From UBA966 sp046350355 (lineage in GTDB: Bacteria; Planctomycetota; Phycisphaerae; Phycisphaerales; SM1A02), in contig JAXMAN010000002.1 of NCBI GenBank assembly GCA_046350355.1, positions 124,001 to 188,000 of the forward strand: a DNA stretch of 64,000 bases, read 5' to 3'. This document shows positions 24,960 to 33,104 of the stretch, piece after piece. How positions within the stretch are numbered: position 1 is the first letter of the stretch; every line of letters starts with the position of its first letter. The notes beneath the pieces are model-generated. The model was given only the letters and a program-made list of their open reading frames with translations. It was not told the origin of the DNA and made no database searches. Made by a program: the position numbers and the translations under genes.

Positions 24960-25406
24960 ATGCCTTGGTATAGCTGGCTTCTCGGTGGATGCGGCGGCCT
25001 GCTTCTGGTTGCAGTGGGCGTGTTCTCGGTCGTCTTTGCGCTGGATCGTCGCCGAACGAAGCGCCTGTGTCTCCGCAAGCTCGCGCCCGCTCTGGCCCAC
25101 CATCACTTGAAGCTCAACCGGACCTCGGGCAACGCTGAGGTCCTCAAGCTCGAGTTTGTGTCAAGGACGTCCCGCGCCCAGTACGGAATCGTCGTTGTAA
25201 CGATTAATCTCTGCCATCTGGACACGCCGAATTTTGACGTCAGCGTACGCATCGGCGCCCGTCAAGCCTGGAACGAAGCCGTCATCACTGTCCCCATGAG
25301 GGTGCCGGCGGATCTCGAAGCGGCGCTGGCGACTGTGAACGAACGCTTGTTGCGGCTCGACCTCGCGCCAGCACTCAATCCAGGTCCGTCTTTGATAAGG
25401 TTCTAA
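24960..25406 (+). CDS. cassette 18: membrane-anchored hypothetical protein
   Basis: 148 residues: one N-terminal membrane helix (LLGGCGGLLLVAVGVFSVVF) followed by a basic linker and a soluble alpha/beta domain. No family recognised. The stop TAA lies inside the attC core TTCTAAC. Confidence 0.65.
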   Translation: MPWYSWLLGGCGGLLLVAVGVFSVVFALDRRRTKRLCLRKLAPALAHHHLKLNRTSGNAEVLKLEFVSRTSRAQYGIVVVTINLCHLDTPNFDVSVRIGARQAWNEAVITVPMRVPADLEAALATVNERLLRLDLAPALNPGPSLIRF

Positions 25407-25502
25407 CTGAGCGATCGTGCCAACACGCGGTGCGGGCTAGACTCAGTCGCGGGAGCGCTTGCTCCGTGCCGCACTCGCGCGCGGCACAACGCAACCTTTG
25501 GC
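25401..25502 (+). repeat. attC, family B
   Basis: R'' TTCTAAC (25401-25407) and a weak R' CTTTGGC (25496-25502). The GGGAGCGCTTGCTCC stem and GCACTCGCGCGCGGCAC arm are perfect family B features. Confidence 0.8.
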
Positions 25503-25520
25503 AGACGAGACTATTGACGC

Positions 25521-26261
25521 ATGGGCACCTGGGGAACCGCGCTCTACTCAGACGACTTCGCCTCGGACATTCGGGACGAGTTCCGTGATCTTGTGGGCGA
25601 AGGCGTTTCTGCGGAGGACGCCATCGGGCGGCTTGTGACGGAGTACTCATCTGTGCTGAGTGATTCAAGTGAGGAATCGGTCTTCTGGCTAGCACTTGCG
25701 GATACGGCGTGGCGGCTCGGCCGACCAGTTGAACGCGCAACGACTGAGGCGCTTCGCATCATCCATGCGGGTTCGGACCTGAGCCGCTGGGATGAAGAAC
25801 GGCTCCGGCGCAAGCGCATCAAGGTGTTGGAGGAGCTTGCTCTCAGACTGCAGTCCGCGCCGCCCCCAATCAAGCGCGTCGCCCGTCGATTCATCCACAA
25901 CAACTCGTGGGACGTGGGAGAAGTCGTCGGATACCGCCTGGCCTCCGGCGCATGGACACTGCTCCGTGTGATCGGGCACCATGTGGACATGGGGGGGCGG
26001 TTTGCAGTTTGCGAGCTGCTTGATTGGACTGGACCCAATTTGGACGCTGCGCCGCAGCCAAACGCTCTGGCGATTCGCCGAGTGTTGGCAACCTGGCGGG
26101 CAAGTCAATTCATGATCGGCGAACCGCGCAAGAAGTCGGACCTCGCCCGCTTTGTGCGAACGGGTTGGCAATCCACCCCGGAGCAACAGCCGGGTGGCTA
26201 CATGGTGTTCCCAATTCCCGACGTTGATAGCCTGTTGCACGAGATCTTTGGTCTTGAGTAG
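25521..26261 (+). CDS. cassette 19a: MGTWG-type conserved hypothetical (DUF4259-like start)
   Basis: 246 residues. The N-terminus MGTWGTALYSDDFASDIRD is the signature of a widespread uncharacterised family sometimes labelled DUF4259. A helical segment runs to residue 120 and an SH3-like beta segment (DVGEVVGYRLASGAWTLLRV) follows. Function unknown. No attC separates it from the next gene, which starts 23 bases later. Confidence 0.75.
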   Translation: MGTWGTALYSDDFASDIRDEFRDLVGEGVSAEDAIGRLVTEYSSVLSDSSEESVFWLALADTAWRLGRPVERATTEALRIIHAGSDLSRWDEERLRRKRIKVLEELALRLQSAPPPIKRVARRFIHNNSWDVGEVVGYRLASGAWTLLRVIGHHVDMGGRFAVCELLDWTGPNLDAAPQPNALAIRRVLATWRASQFMIGEPRKKSDLARFVRTGWQSTPEQQPGGYMVFPIPDVDSLLHEIFGLE

Positions 26262-26284
26262 TGGTAGACCGCCATCGCACGCGC

Positions 26285-26731
26285 ATGGATGATTCGATGC
26301 CCAAGCTCGATACCCTCTCGCAGAGATTCTTGAGCGAGCTTGAGCGAGTCATGCCACGCGATGGCTTTCGCGCGGAGTTCACCGACAGGCTTGTTGTCAC
26401 TATTCCGGCGAAGCACGCAGAGGTTGGGGACATCACCGTTTGGCTGGACGGCGACGAGGTGACTGTTGGCATCGGCCAATTGCATCACTGCCACTTTGAG
26501 GTTTGCATACAGACCGATCCGACGCTCGACGAGCGTGAGCAGGCCGCAGCGGAGTCCGCGGCCCGCTACATCCGTGACATACTCGACGAGCGTGTTCACT
26601 TTCAGGTGGAGTTCGAGGCCGGTCGCTGCCGAGGTTCGGGCAGTTGGTATCCAGAGCACTCAGAGCGATTCCGCCCGCTTTCTGGCGTTGACGAGGTTCG
26701 AGAGTATGTCTGGTCACACAGAGTCAGATAG
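26285..26731 (+). CDS. cassette 19b: hypothetical soluble protein
   Basis: 148 residues from ATG 26285 (ATG 26297 is possible). It contains DGFRAEFTDRLVVTIPAKH and a later ARYIRDILDERVHFQVEFEAG (helix then strand), an alpha/beta protein without recognised family. It shares a composite cassette with 19a. Confidence 0.65.
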   Translation: MDDSMPKLDTLSQRFLSELERVMPRDGFRAEFTDRLVVTIPAKHAEVGDITVWLDGDEVTVGIGQLHHCHFEVCIQTDPTLDEREQAAAESAARYIRDILDERVHFQVEFEAGRCRGSGSWYPEHSERFRPLSGVDEVREYVWSHRVR

Positions 26732-26743
26732 TGTGGGTTGGCC

Positions 26744-26836
26744 GCCGAACCATGCGCTGCAGCGAACCTGGCATAGCGCATTGGTCTGCAATCGTCGCAT
26801 CCTGTGTGCCGGAGTGCTGAGCTTGGGTCGATGGGG
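26744..26836 (+). repeat. attC, family A
   Basis: R'' GCCGAAC (26744-26750) and R' GATGGGG (26830-26836, decayed). CATGCGCTGCAGCGAACC and TGCCGGAGTGCTGAGCTTGG follow family A. Confidence 0.75.
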
Positions 26837-26843
26837 CAGCAAG

Positions 26844-27356
26844 ATGGGCAAGACAGCGGGCGTTTTCTTGATGGCCGTCGCGATAGCCACGCTAAGCGGC
26901 TGTCGAATTCTCTTCGATGTCGTCACGGACATATCCGGTGAGAGCTGTGCCTGGGGAGGCTGGGAACGGAATGGCCTCTATTCGACAACTCGGCCGCTCA
27001 TGCTCTCGGAAGTGCCAGGCGGAGGACGTTGGCGCATCAAGGAATCCGAACGCTACGAGCCACCGGACGACCCGAATCACGGCACCACAATGATCTCGGC
27101 CGAGGAGCTTGCCTTACATCCAAACTGCTGCCCTGGAATCGAGTTCTTGCCGAGCGGCACCGTCTTTCGGGCCGAGAGCGTCCGTTGGCGCGAGTCGTTC
27201 GAGAGTTCCTGGCTTGATGTATACGGTCGGATCGTCGAGGGGCCCTTCAGTGGGCGCCGGGTCGAGCTGTCGTCGGTGTCGGTGCCCTTTCCCAGCCTCG
27301 AGGAGTGCAAGTGGGGGCCCATGCGACCCAACCCTGAATACGTCCGGCGTCGATAG
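26844..27356 (+). CDS. cassette 20: putative lipoprotein
   Basis: 170 residues. The signal peptide TAGVFLMAVAIATLSGC ends in a perfect lipobox (LSGC). The mature domain carries paired Cys (LHPNCCPG) and a beta-rich stretch ending VELSSVSVPF. No family recognised; envelope localisation is inferred from the lipobox. Confidence 0.68.
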   Translation: MGKTAGVFLMAVAIATLSGCRILFDVVTDISGESCAWGGWERNGLYSTTRPLMLSEVPGGGRWRIKESERYEPPDDPNHGTTMISAEELALHPNCCPGIEFLPSGTVFRAESVRWRESFESSWLDVYGRIVEGPFSGRRVELSSVSVPFPSLEECKWGPMRPNPEYVRRR

Positions 27357-27428
27357 ACCACGCTGGGAACAGCTGAGCGCGAGCAGCGGCCGGCTCTCGA
27401 ACCTGCCTGGCGCTCCCGCGGTGTCAGC

Positions 27429-27507
27429 CTCCCACTGAGATTTCGTGCCGACACGCGGTGCGGGTTACGATTCGCGCGCGGGCGTTCGCTCGGCTCAAAC
27501 GTTAGGC
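27429..27507 (+). repeat. attC, family B, shortened
   Basis: R'' is weak (CTCCCAC, 27429-27435) but R' is perfect (GTTAGGC, 27501-27507). The left arm ATTTCGTGCCGACACGCGG is intact and part of the right arm is deleted, giving 79 bp. Confidence 0.7.
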
Positions 27508-27513
27508 AGACGC

Positions 27514-27981
27514 ATGAATGGCGCCTCCGAGTTGCCGCTCGCTTCGGGCGAGCCCCACATCCGCTTCGTCGCCGACTCGCACCCGGAGGACTTCGCGGGT
27601 GACCTGCGCGTCCGCAACAGGCATGATGGTGTCATTGTCATTCGCGGCTGGAAGTGCCAGACCAAGGAGGCCTGCATGAATGAGATGGGCGCGGCACTCC
27701 AGATCCCCGGTTACTTCGGCGAGAATTGGGACGCGCTGGATGAGTGCATCTCGGATCTGTCCTGGCTTCCGGCAGCGCGGTACGTTCTCTTCCTGGCGGA
27801 GATCCAGCGGGCGTTCCCAGAAGACGACGCGTCCCTCCGAACTCTCCTTAGCGTCTTGAGCAGGGCCGCCACCATCTGGGCCCAGCGCGGAATTGCGTTT
27901 CACGTGCTTGTCTGCGGTAGTGCCGAAGGAATCCTCAGGGCCCGAACGCTGATGCCGGAGTCTGGCGAGACGCATGGATGA
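27514..27981 (+). CDS. cassette 21: barstar-family ribonuclease inhibitor
   Basis: 155 residues from ATG at 27514. The barstar signature is clear: VIVIRGWKCQTKEACMNEMG (strand then helix) and PGYFGENWDALDECISDLSW, in which the aspartates around NWDALDEC contact barnase-type RNases. No barnase-like toxin is visible nearby, so it is an orphan immunity gene. Confidence 0.85.
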   Translation: MNGASELPLASGEPHIRFVADSHPEDFAGDLRVRNRHDGVIVIRGWKCQTKEACMNEMGAALQIPGYFGENWDALDECISDLSWLPAARYVLFLAEIQRAFPEDDASLRTLLSVLSRAATIWAQRGIAFHVLVCGSAEGILRARTLMPESGETHG

Positions 27982-28011
27982 CATCTCGTGCCGAGTCCGT
28001 GCCGGCCGCCT

Positions 28012-28112
28012 GCGTCACTGGGCCTTCGTGTCGAGACGCATTGCGGGTTAGGATCGTTGCGAGAGCGTTCGCCCTCGGCCGCACTCGTGTGCGGCGTATC
28101 GAGACCTTCGAT
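28012..28112 (+). repeat. attC, family B
   Basis: R'' GCGTCAC (28012-28018) and a weak R' CTTCGAT (28106-28112). The GAGAGCGTTCGCCCTC stem and GGCCGCACTCGTGTGCGGCG arm match family B. Confidence 0.7.
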
Positions 28113-28167
28113 TGAGCGGCAGTCTCGCAACAGTTCGAAGTGACTCCAGCAACCAGGCGCACGATCG

Positions 28168-28701
28168 ATGTCCGAATCACCTGCTTCCAGACCCGAGTCA
28201 CAGGAGTTCATCGCCCGGGCGCGCGAGTTCTGCCATCTGGTGTCGCAGCCGAATCCGAGTGATGTCGCGGCCTGGTGCCGTGCTGTGGAGGCCGCGCTCC
28301 TTCGCGTGCATCTGGCGGCGACGCTGCTGCCCGATGTCGGCCCGGCCGAGGAGGGGGTCCCGGGTGGCGCATCGTCCGACCTGTCGTTCGATCTAGCTGC
28401 AAAAATTGGGAGTCTGCTTGGGGCTCATGACGCATACCGGGAGCTCTTCGACCCGACCGATCCTGGGGACATCGAGCCGGTCCCATTTCTCCTGAGCGTT
28501 GACCTCGCGGAGATCTTCAAGGACCTGCAGGACTGCATCCTCGACCATGATGTGCTCGCGGCGCGCGCACCGAGCACGGTCGTCTGGGGCTGGCGATTCG
28601 GGCACCGGACGCACTGGGGACGCCATGCGACATCCGCGATACGCGTGCTCGGATGGCTCAATCAAGAGGAGCGGCTCCCTGGCTCCGCGCCACCTGGATG
28701 A
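28168..28701 (+). CDS. cassette 22: DUF5063-family protein
   Basis: 177 residues, helical. SQEFIARAREFCHLVSQP at the N-terminus and LLRVHLAATLLPDVG match the start of DUF5063 proteins, where a conserved F..A...C.L pattern precedes a helical bundle. A C-terminal VVWGWRFGHRTHWGRHATSA completes the family pattern. Function unknown. Confidence 0.75.
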   Translation: MSESPASRPESQEFIARAREFCHLVSQPNPSDVAAWCRAVEAALLRVHLAATLLPDVGPAEEGVPGGASSDLSFDLAAKIGSLLGAHDAYRELFDPTDPGDIEPVPFLLSVDLAEIFKDLQDCILDHDVLAARAPSTVVWGWRFGHRTHWGRHATSAIRVLGWLNQEERLPGSAPPG

Positions 28702-28868
28702 CGTGAGCGATCGAAAGGGCGCGCCAGGAGAGTCACGCTGCGCCACCTTCGCTGCAACAGCAGATCTGGTCGCACGCATGGGTCCTTCCGGCCCGCCGTG
28801 TGGGCTACGATTCCGGTGACGTCTGCGCCGTTGGCCGCTCCGGCGGGTGGCGTGACCAACCGTTGAGC
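28696..28868 (+). repeat. attC, family B with an insertion
   Basis: The left arm ATGACGTGAGCGATCG and the right arm GTGTGGGCTACGATTCCGG through R' GTTGAGC (28862-28868) are recognisable, but about 70 extra bases lie between them. Confidence 0.5.
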
Positions 28869-28877
28869 GGCCGAGAG

Positions 28878-29495
28878 ATGCGCATCGTCGTCCGTCTGTT
28901 GATGATTCCTGTCCTGAGCGCGGCAATCGCGCTCGCGCTCTACATCGGTGCGCAGATCGTCATGCCCGGCCGCGGGTTCCTTCCGTCCGTCCAGCATTTC
29001 TACGTGCTCGACCTTCTCCAGCAAGCCGACGGCCAATGGGAGGTCGTGCGAACCACGATCGTCGACAGCCCCGACTGGGAGCTGCCCACGGATGGCGTCC
29101 GAGTCTGGGTCCAAGAGTCCTCAATGGGGCGCTGGAATCCTGCAGGAATGGGTGCGTGGCGTGCCCGCCATTGGACGGTGGTCACTTCGGGAGGGACGCC
29201 CAAGACCGACCTCGAGAATGACAGCAATCGGCTGACGATCGCTGTGCGTGCACACATTCAGGATCGACTCATCCCGGCCTCATGCCTCTGGGAGCTCTGG
29301 CCGCAGTCGACCGATCGCACTGCGCAATATGTTGGGAGCAAGGGGGCGTTCGGCGCGTGGACCGCCAGGTCGACCAGCGAATTCTCCGGCAATGTGCGGG
29401 TGGTTTGCGCGGCTGGCATAGCGCTCGGCACGTTTGCCGCCCTTCGGTTGCCGATGCCGAGTTGGAGACGCCGTCCCACACGTCGCTCGTGCTGA
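28878..29495 (+). CDS. cassette 23: membrane-anchored hypothetical protein
   Basis: 205 residues with a helix at each end: LLMIPVLSAAIALALYIGAQ at residues 7-26 and VVCAAGIALGTFAALRLPM near the C-terminus. The external middle carries aromatic beta strands (WTVVTSGG). This recalls the architecture of the zinc-ribbon membrane cassettes without the ribbon. The last codons run into the attC. Confidence 0.65.
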   Translation: MRIVVRLLMIPVLSAAIALALYIGAQIVMPGRGFLPSVQHFYVLDLLQQADGQWEVVRTTIVDSPDWELPTDGVRVWVQESSMGRWNPAGMGAWRARHWTVVTSGGTPKTDLENDSNRLTIAVRAHIQDRLIPASCLWELWPQSTDRTAQYVGSKGAFGAWTARSTSEFSGNVRVVCAAGIALGTFAALRLPMPSWRRRPTRRSC

Positions 29496-29582
29496 CGCGC
29501 GGCGGCGTGCAGTACGATCGTCGCGAGGGCTGGCGCTCTCGGCTGCGCGCCGTTGCGTGCAGCACAGCTGAAGTAGTTTGGC
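29473..29582 (+). repeat. attC, family B, overlapping the upstream gene end
   Basis: R'' is GTCCCAC-like (29473-29479) and R' GTTTGGC (29576-29582). CGCGAGGGCTGGCGCTCTCGG is the central stem (first 20 bases). The site overlaps the last seven codons of cassette 23. Confidence 0.65.
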
Positions 29583-29593
29583 CGATCGATGTC

Positions 29594-29953
29594 ATGAAGA
29601 TCCGAATCAAGTCCACTCCGCCAGGTGAGGCACCCGAGGACATTCGGGAGGCATGGATCGGTTTGGAAATTCCAGTCCCATCCCGATTTCTCGGCCTCCG
29701 AGGAGGGTTCGGGTTCGGAGTCCTCTCTGGCCCGACAAGTTGGTTCGGAATACTGTTCGCGATTGTTACGGGTCGGGCGAGTCGGGACGTCGGCTACATC
29801 GTCGAGGCGGATCTCGCCTTGTCGTTGCTCTCCGCCAAGTCGCCGGAGGCAGCAGCCTGGTGGCGACAGCACGCCCCGCGCGTTGTCGCACCCGGCAGGT
29901 ATCTGATGTTCGCCGCAGATGCGTGCGAAGAGCTCGATGACTCCGCGGCCTAA
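29594..29953 (+). CDS. cassette 24: conserved hypothetical protein
   Basis: 119 residues from ATG 29594. The start TPPGEAPEDIREAWIGLEIP is shared by a small uncharacterised family I know mainly from planctomycetes and relatives. The C-terminal half has SPEAAAWWRQHAP and YLMFAADACEEL. It is probably a single beta-rich domain. The stop lies inside GCCTAAC. Confidence 0.7.
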   Translation: MKIRIKSTPPGEAPEDIREAWIGLEIPVPSRFLGLRGGFGFGVLSGPTSWFGILFAIVTGRASRDVGYIVEADLALSLLSAKSPEAAAWWRQHAPRVVAPGRYLMFAADACEELDDSAA

Positions 29954-30036
29954 CCATGTGGAGCGGCGAACTTCTGCCGGCATCGCGGCCTGGCGTCCTC
30001 GGCCGCGCTCGCGGGCGGCGCAACATGATTTGAGGC
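29948..30036 (+). repeat. attC, A/B hybrid-like
   Basis: R'' GCCTAAC (29948-29954) with CATGTGGAGCGGCGAAC (family A-like), then GGCCGCGCTCGCGGGCGGCGCAAC (B-like right arm; first 20 bases diagnostic) and a weak R' near 30028-30034. Confidence 0.6.
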
Positions 30037-30077
30037 CACGTCTCGCCAGGCGGCCTTTCAAGTTGGGGGCAATCTGA

Positions 30078-30587
30078 GTGAACCAGTCCTTCGACGACCT
30101 CGCGCTGCACTTCGCGTCCCAAGCCGGCGACCTGGCCGAGATGCGTCGCCTGCTTGACGGCGGTGCCGATGTCAACGCGCCCGATCCGAATGGGATCACT
30201 CCGCTGAAGTACGCATCCGCGGAGCCGCGCCTCGAGGCGATTCGTCTCTTGATCGCGCGCGGCGCCGCCGTGAATCTCGCCGACAACCGAGGCTTCGCGC
30301 CCCTTCACTGCGCGGCTGGGCATGGTTTCTATGAGGAGGCTCTGGAGATCGTCGAGCTGCTGATCGCCAGTGGTGCCGATGTGAATGCTCGGTCGTGCGT
30401 CCTCGGATTTGTCCCGCTTCATGAGGCCAGCGGCGCAGCGGTCATTGACGCGCTGCTTCGCCACGGTGCCGACCCTTCCATACGCAAAGACGCCGGCCAG
30501 ACCCCGCTCGAATACATGATCTCGGACGAGTGCACCGAATCCGCGGAACACCTGGCCAAGCGACTCAGGGAAGCACGTGGCGCCTAG
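30078..30587 (+). CDS. cassette 25: ankyrin-repeat protein
   Basis: 169 residues from GTG at 30078. Four ankyrin repeats are visible: EMRRLLDGGADVNAPDPNG, AIRLLIARGAAVNLADNRG, IVELLIASGADVNARS and VIDALLRHGADPSIRKDAG, each with the TPLHxA-type entry. It is a protein-binding module with no enzymatic domain. Its TAG stop is formed where an IS remnant interrupts the attC core (GCCTAG). Confidence 0.88.
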   Translation: MNQSFDDLALHFASQAGDLAEMRRLLDGGADVNAPDPNGITPLKYASAEPRLEAIRLLIARGAAVNLADNRGFAPLHCAAGHGFYEEALEIVELLIASGADVNARSCVLGFVPLHEASGAAVIDALLRHGADPSIRKDAGQTPLEYMISDECTESAEHLAKRLREARGA

Positions 30588-30685
30588 GTTCTGTCTCAAG
30601 ATAGCATCTTGAGGTACCGCTGGATCATCGCCAGGTGCAGCATCGCCAGGCAGCTCACGGCCAGCTTCTCGAGACGCTCGGAGCC
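30588..30685 (-). mobile_element. IS5-type transposase 3' remnant
   Basis: The minus strand encodes SERLEKLAVSCLAMLHLAM followed by IQRYLKML and a stop, the characteristic C-terminus of IS5-family DDE transposases. Only about 95 bp remain. It begins at CTAG within what should be the R'' core after the ankyrin gene, and CTAR-type sites are preferred IS5 targets. It ends at the next gene's start codon. Confidence 0.65.
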
Positions 30686-31159
30686 ATGAGCCAGAACGTG
30701 ACACCTGGCGATCTCGGAGAGCCCGACCTGAAGGTCGCAGGGTTCCAGCTCTGGGTGCATGGGCGCCAGTTTCCGGAATCCGAGGACTACTACGATGGGA
30801 ACTGGCTCCGGGTGACGGCACACTGCGGCGCGTCGGGAGCGAGTGTGTGGACGCAGGGCGCGATCCTCATGGTCACGGACATCGCCGGTTTCGGCGACGC
30901 GTCCGCCGCGATGCACAGGGGCGACAGCACGTCGGCCGGCTTGGATCCTCTCGAACCCGAGTTGAAGGTCTCACTTGAGGCTGCAGATAGCATCGGCCAC
31001 GTGCGCGCCCTGGTGGAGATCACGCCCGACCACCTCACTCAATCGCACCGGTTCGAGTTTGAGATCGACCAGAGCTACCTGCCGGACATTGTCCGGCAGT
31101 GCTCCGCGATCGTGAGGGAGTACCCGATTCGTGGACAGCAGGATCGAATGGGCTTCTAG
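30686..31159 (+). CDS. cassette 26: WapI-type immunity protein
   Basis: 157 residues. DLKVAGFQLWVHGRQFPESEDY, then GNWLRVTAHCGASGASVW, then VEITPDHLTQSHRFEFEIDQSYLP match the WapI immunity family, which neutralises the C-terminal toxin of contact-dependent WapA proteins. No WapA toxin is present nearby. The start ATG abuts the IS remnant, so the natural leader is lost. Confidence 0.82.
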   Translation: MSQNVTPGDLGEPDLKVAGFQLWVHGRQFPESEDYYDGNWLRVTAHCGASGASVWTQGAILMVTDIAGFGDASAAMHRGDSTSAGLDPLEPELKVSLEAADSIGHVRALVEITPDHLTQSHRFEFEIDQSYLPDIVRQCSAIVREYPIRGQQDRMGF

Positions 31160-31213
31160 CAAGGGCATGCAGCGGATGGAGCTGCGCGCCGCCGCTGATG
31201 CTGACCGTTCGGC
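31154..31213 (+). repeat. attC, short classical type
   Basis: A 60 bp site with GGCATGCAGCGGATGG and CCGCCGCTGATGCTG arms, R' GTTCGGC (31207-31213) and an altered R'' TTCTAGC (31154-31160). Confidence 0.72.
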
Positions 31214-31282
31214 ACCAAAGTCCAGGTGGCCAGCGAGGCCACAGATGATCATCCCTTCAACCCACACCCAACGCGGCACAGC

Positions 31283-31579
31283 ATGAGTGAGCCCGAGAAG
31301 GTCAAGTGCGCTGTCCACGGCTGGCAAGCTGAGACCTTCGTCTGCCAGCACATTTGGAACTCTCTCAGCACGGGGGTGCCAGTTGGCTTTCATTGGTCAG
31401 CCGAGTCCATGTCAGAGCATCCTGATGCATGGTGCTCCTCCTGCGAGGAAGCCCGGCGAGAAGCAGGAGGGGGATGGACGCCAGCGGTGGAGGAGAAGCT
31501 CAACGTCAAACTGCTTTGTGGCGCGTGCTACGAGCATGCCAAACGCATTTGCTTGAATGGACAGAAGGACACGCTATGA
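31283..31579 (+). CDS. cassette 27a: small Cys/His-rich protein
   Basis: 98 residues. CAVHGW...FVCQHI, CSSCEEAR and CGACYEHAK form likely zinc-binding pairs. It is related to a small uncharacterised family in which CxxH...CQH recurs. The stop overlaps the next gene's ATG as ATGA, implying translational coupling. The preferred start is ATG 31283; an upstream in-frame start at 31226 is possible. Confidence 0.62.
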   Translation: MSEPEKVKCAVHGWQAETFVCQHIWNSLSTGVPVGFHWSAESMSEHPDAWCSSCEEARREAGGGWTPAVEEKLNVKLLCGACYEHAKRICLNGQKDTL

Positions 31580-32283
31580 CGGAGACGAGACCTCCCGTCA
31601 ACGGCATCTCCCGCAAGCGGCCGACCCTTCCGTCGAGTCTGAGCTGGGGCCGGCCGGGAGTGGGGCGAGTCACTGCGATTGCAGTTCTCGGGTACTCGTC
31701 GTTCGGCCTTGCGACGACGTTCGCCGTGTCTGCGATGGTGTCGTGGAGGTCCTTTCCCGGCTGCACGGAGTTTCAATTGCACCGCGTGCCTTGGGGCGAG
31801 GGAATCTTGCAGCGCTCGCATCAGTTGCCGGACTCTCAGGGGCGGAGCGCGACGCAGCAGTACGAATCCAGCGGGTTCGGGTGGCGCTGCCAGATGGCCT
31901 CAAGCGAAGATCAGCCGTTGGCCGGTCCCGAGTTCCGAACCTGCATTGTCCGCGAGTCGGGTTGGCCCTTCTACGCGTTCACGGGCGGCTACGACGCGGA
32001 CGCCATGCACGGGTATCCGATTCCAGAACGCGCGATCTCATGGGCGACCCCGCCGGCCCCCATGTACATGTGGGCGTTCATTCCAATCGGGCCAGTGTGG
32101 CTGGGACTCCTCGCCGATGTCGCCCTCTACGCGGTCCTGTTCGCCGTCGCCGTGAACGCTCCGGGAGCAGTTCGCAGGCGCGTTCGTGCTCGCGCCGGTC
32201 GTTGCGTGCGTTGCGGCTATCAGCTCGCAACCGCGGGCACCTGCCCGGAGTGCGGACACATCGGACTCAGGATGCCTACCTAG
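31576..32283 (+). CDS. cassette 27b: membrane protein with C-terminal zinc ribbon
   Basis: 235 residues. One helix near residue 40 (FGLATTFAVSAMVSW), an exported middle domain, a second helix near residue 185 (GLLADVALYAVLFAVAV), then the ribbon CVRCGYQLATAGTCPECG. It is the same design as cassettes 2, 7 and 31 and typical of planctomycetes. Function unknown. Confidence 0.7.
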   Translation: MTETRPPVNGISRKRPTLPSSLSWGRPGVGRVTAIAVLGYSSFGLATTFAVSAMVSWRSFPGCTEFQLHRVPWGEGILQRSHQLPDSQGRSATQQYESSGFGWRCQMASSEDQPLAGPEFRTCIVRESGWPFYAFTGGYDADAMHGYPIPERAISWATPPAPMYMWAFIPIGPVWLGLLADVALYAVLFAVAVNAPGAVRRRVRARAGRCVRCGYQLATAGTCPECGHIGLRMPT

Positions 32284-32380
32284 CTGAGCGCTCGTGCCGA
32301 CACGGCAGTGCGGGCTAGACTTCACGGCAGGGGCGCGCGCTTCCCGCCGCACGGTGGTGCGGCGTCACGCAACGCGAGGT
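32278..32380 (+). repeat. attC, family B
   Basis: R'' ACCTAGC (32278-32284) and R' GCGAGGT (32374-32380), both altered. The arms GCTCGTGCCGACACGGCAG and GGTGGTGCGGCGTCACGC are clear. Confidence 0.72.
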
Positions 32381-32415
32381 CAGGTCTGGTGCACACGGTG
32401 CTGAGTGAAGCGCTC

Positions 32416-32955
32416 ATGTCCCCGCCCGACGGAATGCAAGTCGAGTCCCACTGCGGCGACAGGTTGGTCGTGCTGTACCGTCCAGCGCGCTCGAAGGGTT
32501 CCCCGCTGGGATGCCTCTCTCTCTTCATTCCGTTGTGGTTTGCCTTGCTTGTCTACCCAACAATCCTGTCACTCGGGGGCGATCCGAAGTACCCCATCTA
32601 TGGAGTGGCTTTCGGTTGGATGGTCGGCCTGCTGCTCATACCCTTCCTCATCTACGAACGCTACGCAACGGTGCGCTTCGTGTTCGAGGGCAAGAGTTTG
32701 CGCGTACAGGAGGAAGTCGGGTGGTTGCGCTGGTCGCAGTTGTTCGAGCGCTCAAGAATCACCAAGGTGCAAGTTGCGACAGCAGATCCGGAGGGTGATA
32801 GCGCACCAACCGTGCAACTTTTCATCTATGCCAGGCAAAGGCGCCGAGTGCTCTGGGAAGGCGGCGCTGGAAGCGTCTGCCCATGGATGGCACGCATCGT
32901 CTCAGAGTGGAGCGGCGCACCGGTCATACGTTCGGTCGGACCCTGGCGTGTCTGA
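32416..32955 (+). CDS. cassette 28: two-helix membrane protein with PH-like tail
   Basis: 179 residues from ATG 32416. A helical hairpin (LFIPLWFALLVYPTIL; VAFGWMVGLLLIPFLIY) is followed by a beta-rich cytosolic domain (VRFVFEGKSLRVQEEVG; RITKVQVATADP) that resembles bacterial PH-like or YcxB-type domains. No specific function. Confidence 0.62.
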   Translation: MSPPDGMQVESHCGDRLVVLYRPARSKGSPLGCLSLFIPLWFALLVYPTILSLGGDPKYPIYGVAFGWMVGLLLIPFLIYERYATVRFVFEGKSLRVQEEVGWLRWSQLFERSRITKVQVATADPEGDSAPTVQLFIYARQRRRVLWEGGAGSVCPWMARIVSEWSGAPVIRSVGPWRV

Positions 32956-33087
32956 GCGTTACCCATGCCCATGGTCCGACGACTCATGTTTGCAGAGCGT
33001 GCCCGCCGACACGCACCTGCGGTCTAAACTCTCGAGCAGGGTCCAGCGCCCTCGGCCGCGCCGGTGCGGCACAGCGAAACGTCAGGC
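32946..33087 (+). repeat. attC, family B with extra left segment
   Basis: R' is GTCAGGC (33081-33087). The B body GCCGACACGCACCTGCGGTC and CGCCGGTGCGGCACAGCG is clear. About 40 extra bases separate it from the likely R'' (GCGTGTC, 32946-32952). Confidence 0.6.
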
Positions 33088-33104
33088 GGAGAGGAACTGT
33101 TCCC

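Noticed and set aside
14919..33087. Regularly spaced repeats of about 90-105 bp taken as a CRISPR-like or satellite array
   Set aside because: The repeats have integron cores at both ends, internal complementarity and genes of varied size between them; they are attC sites, not CRISPR repeats.
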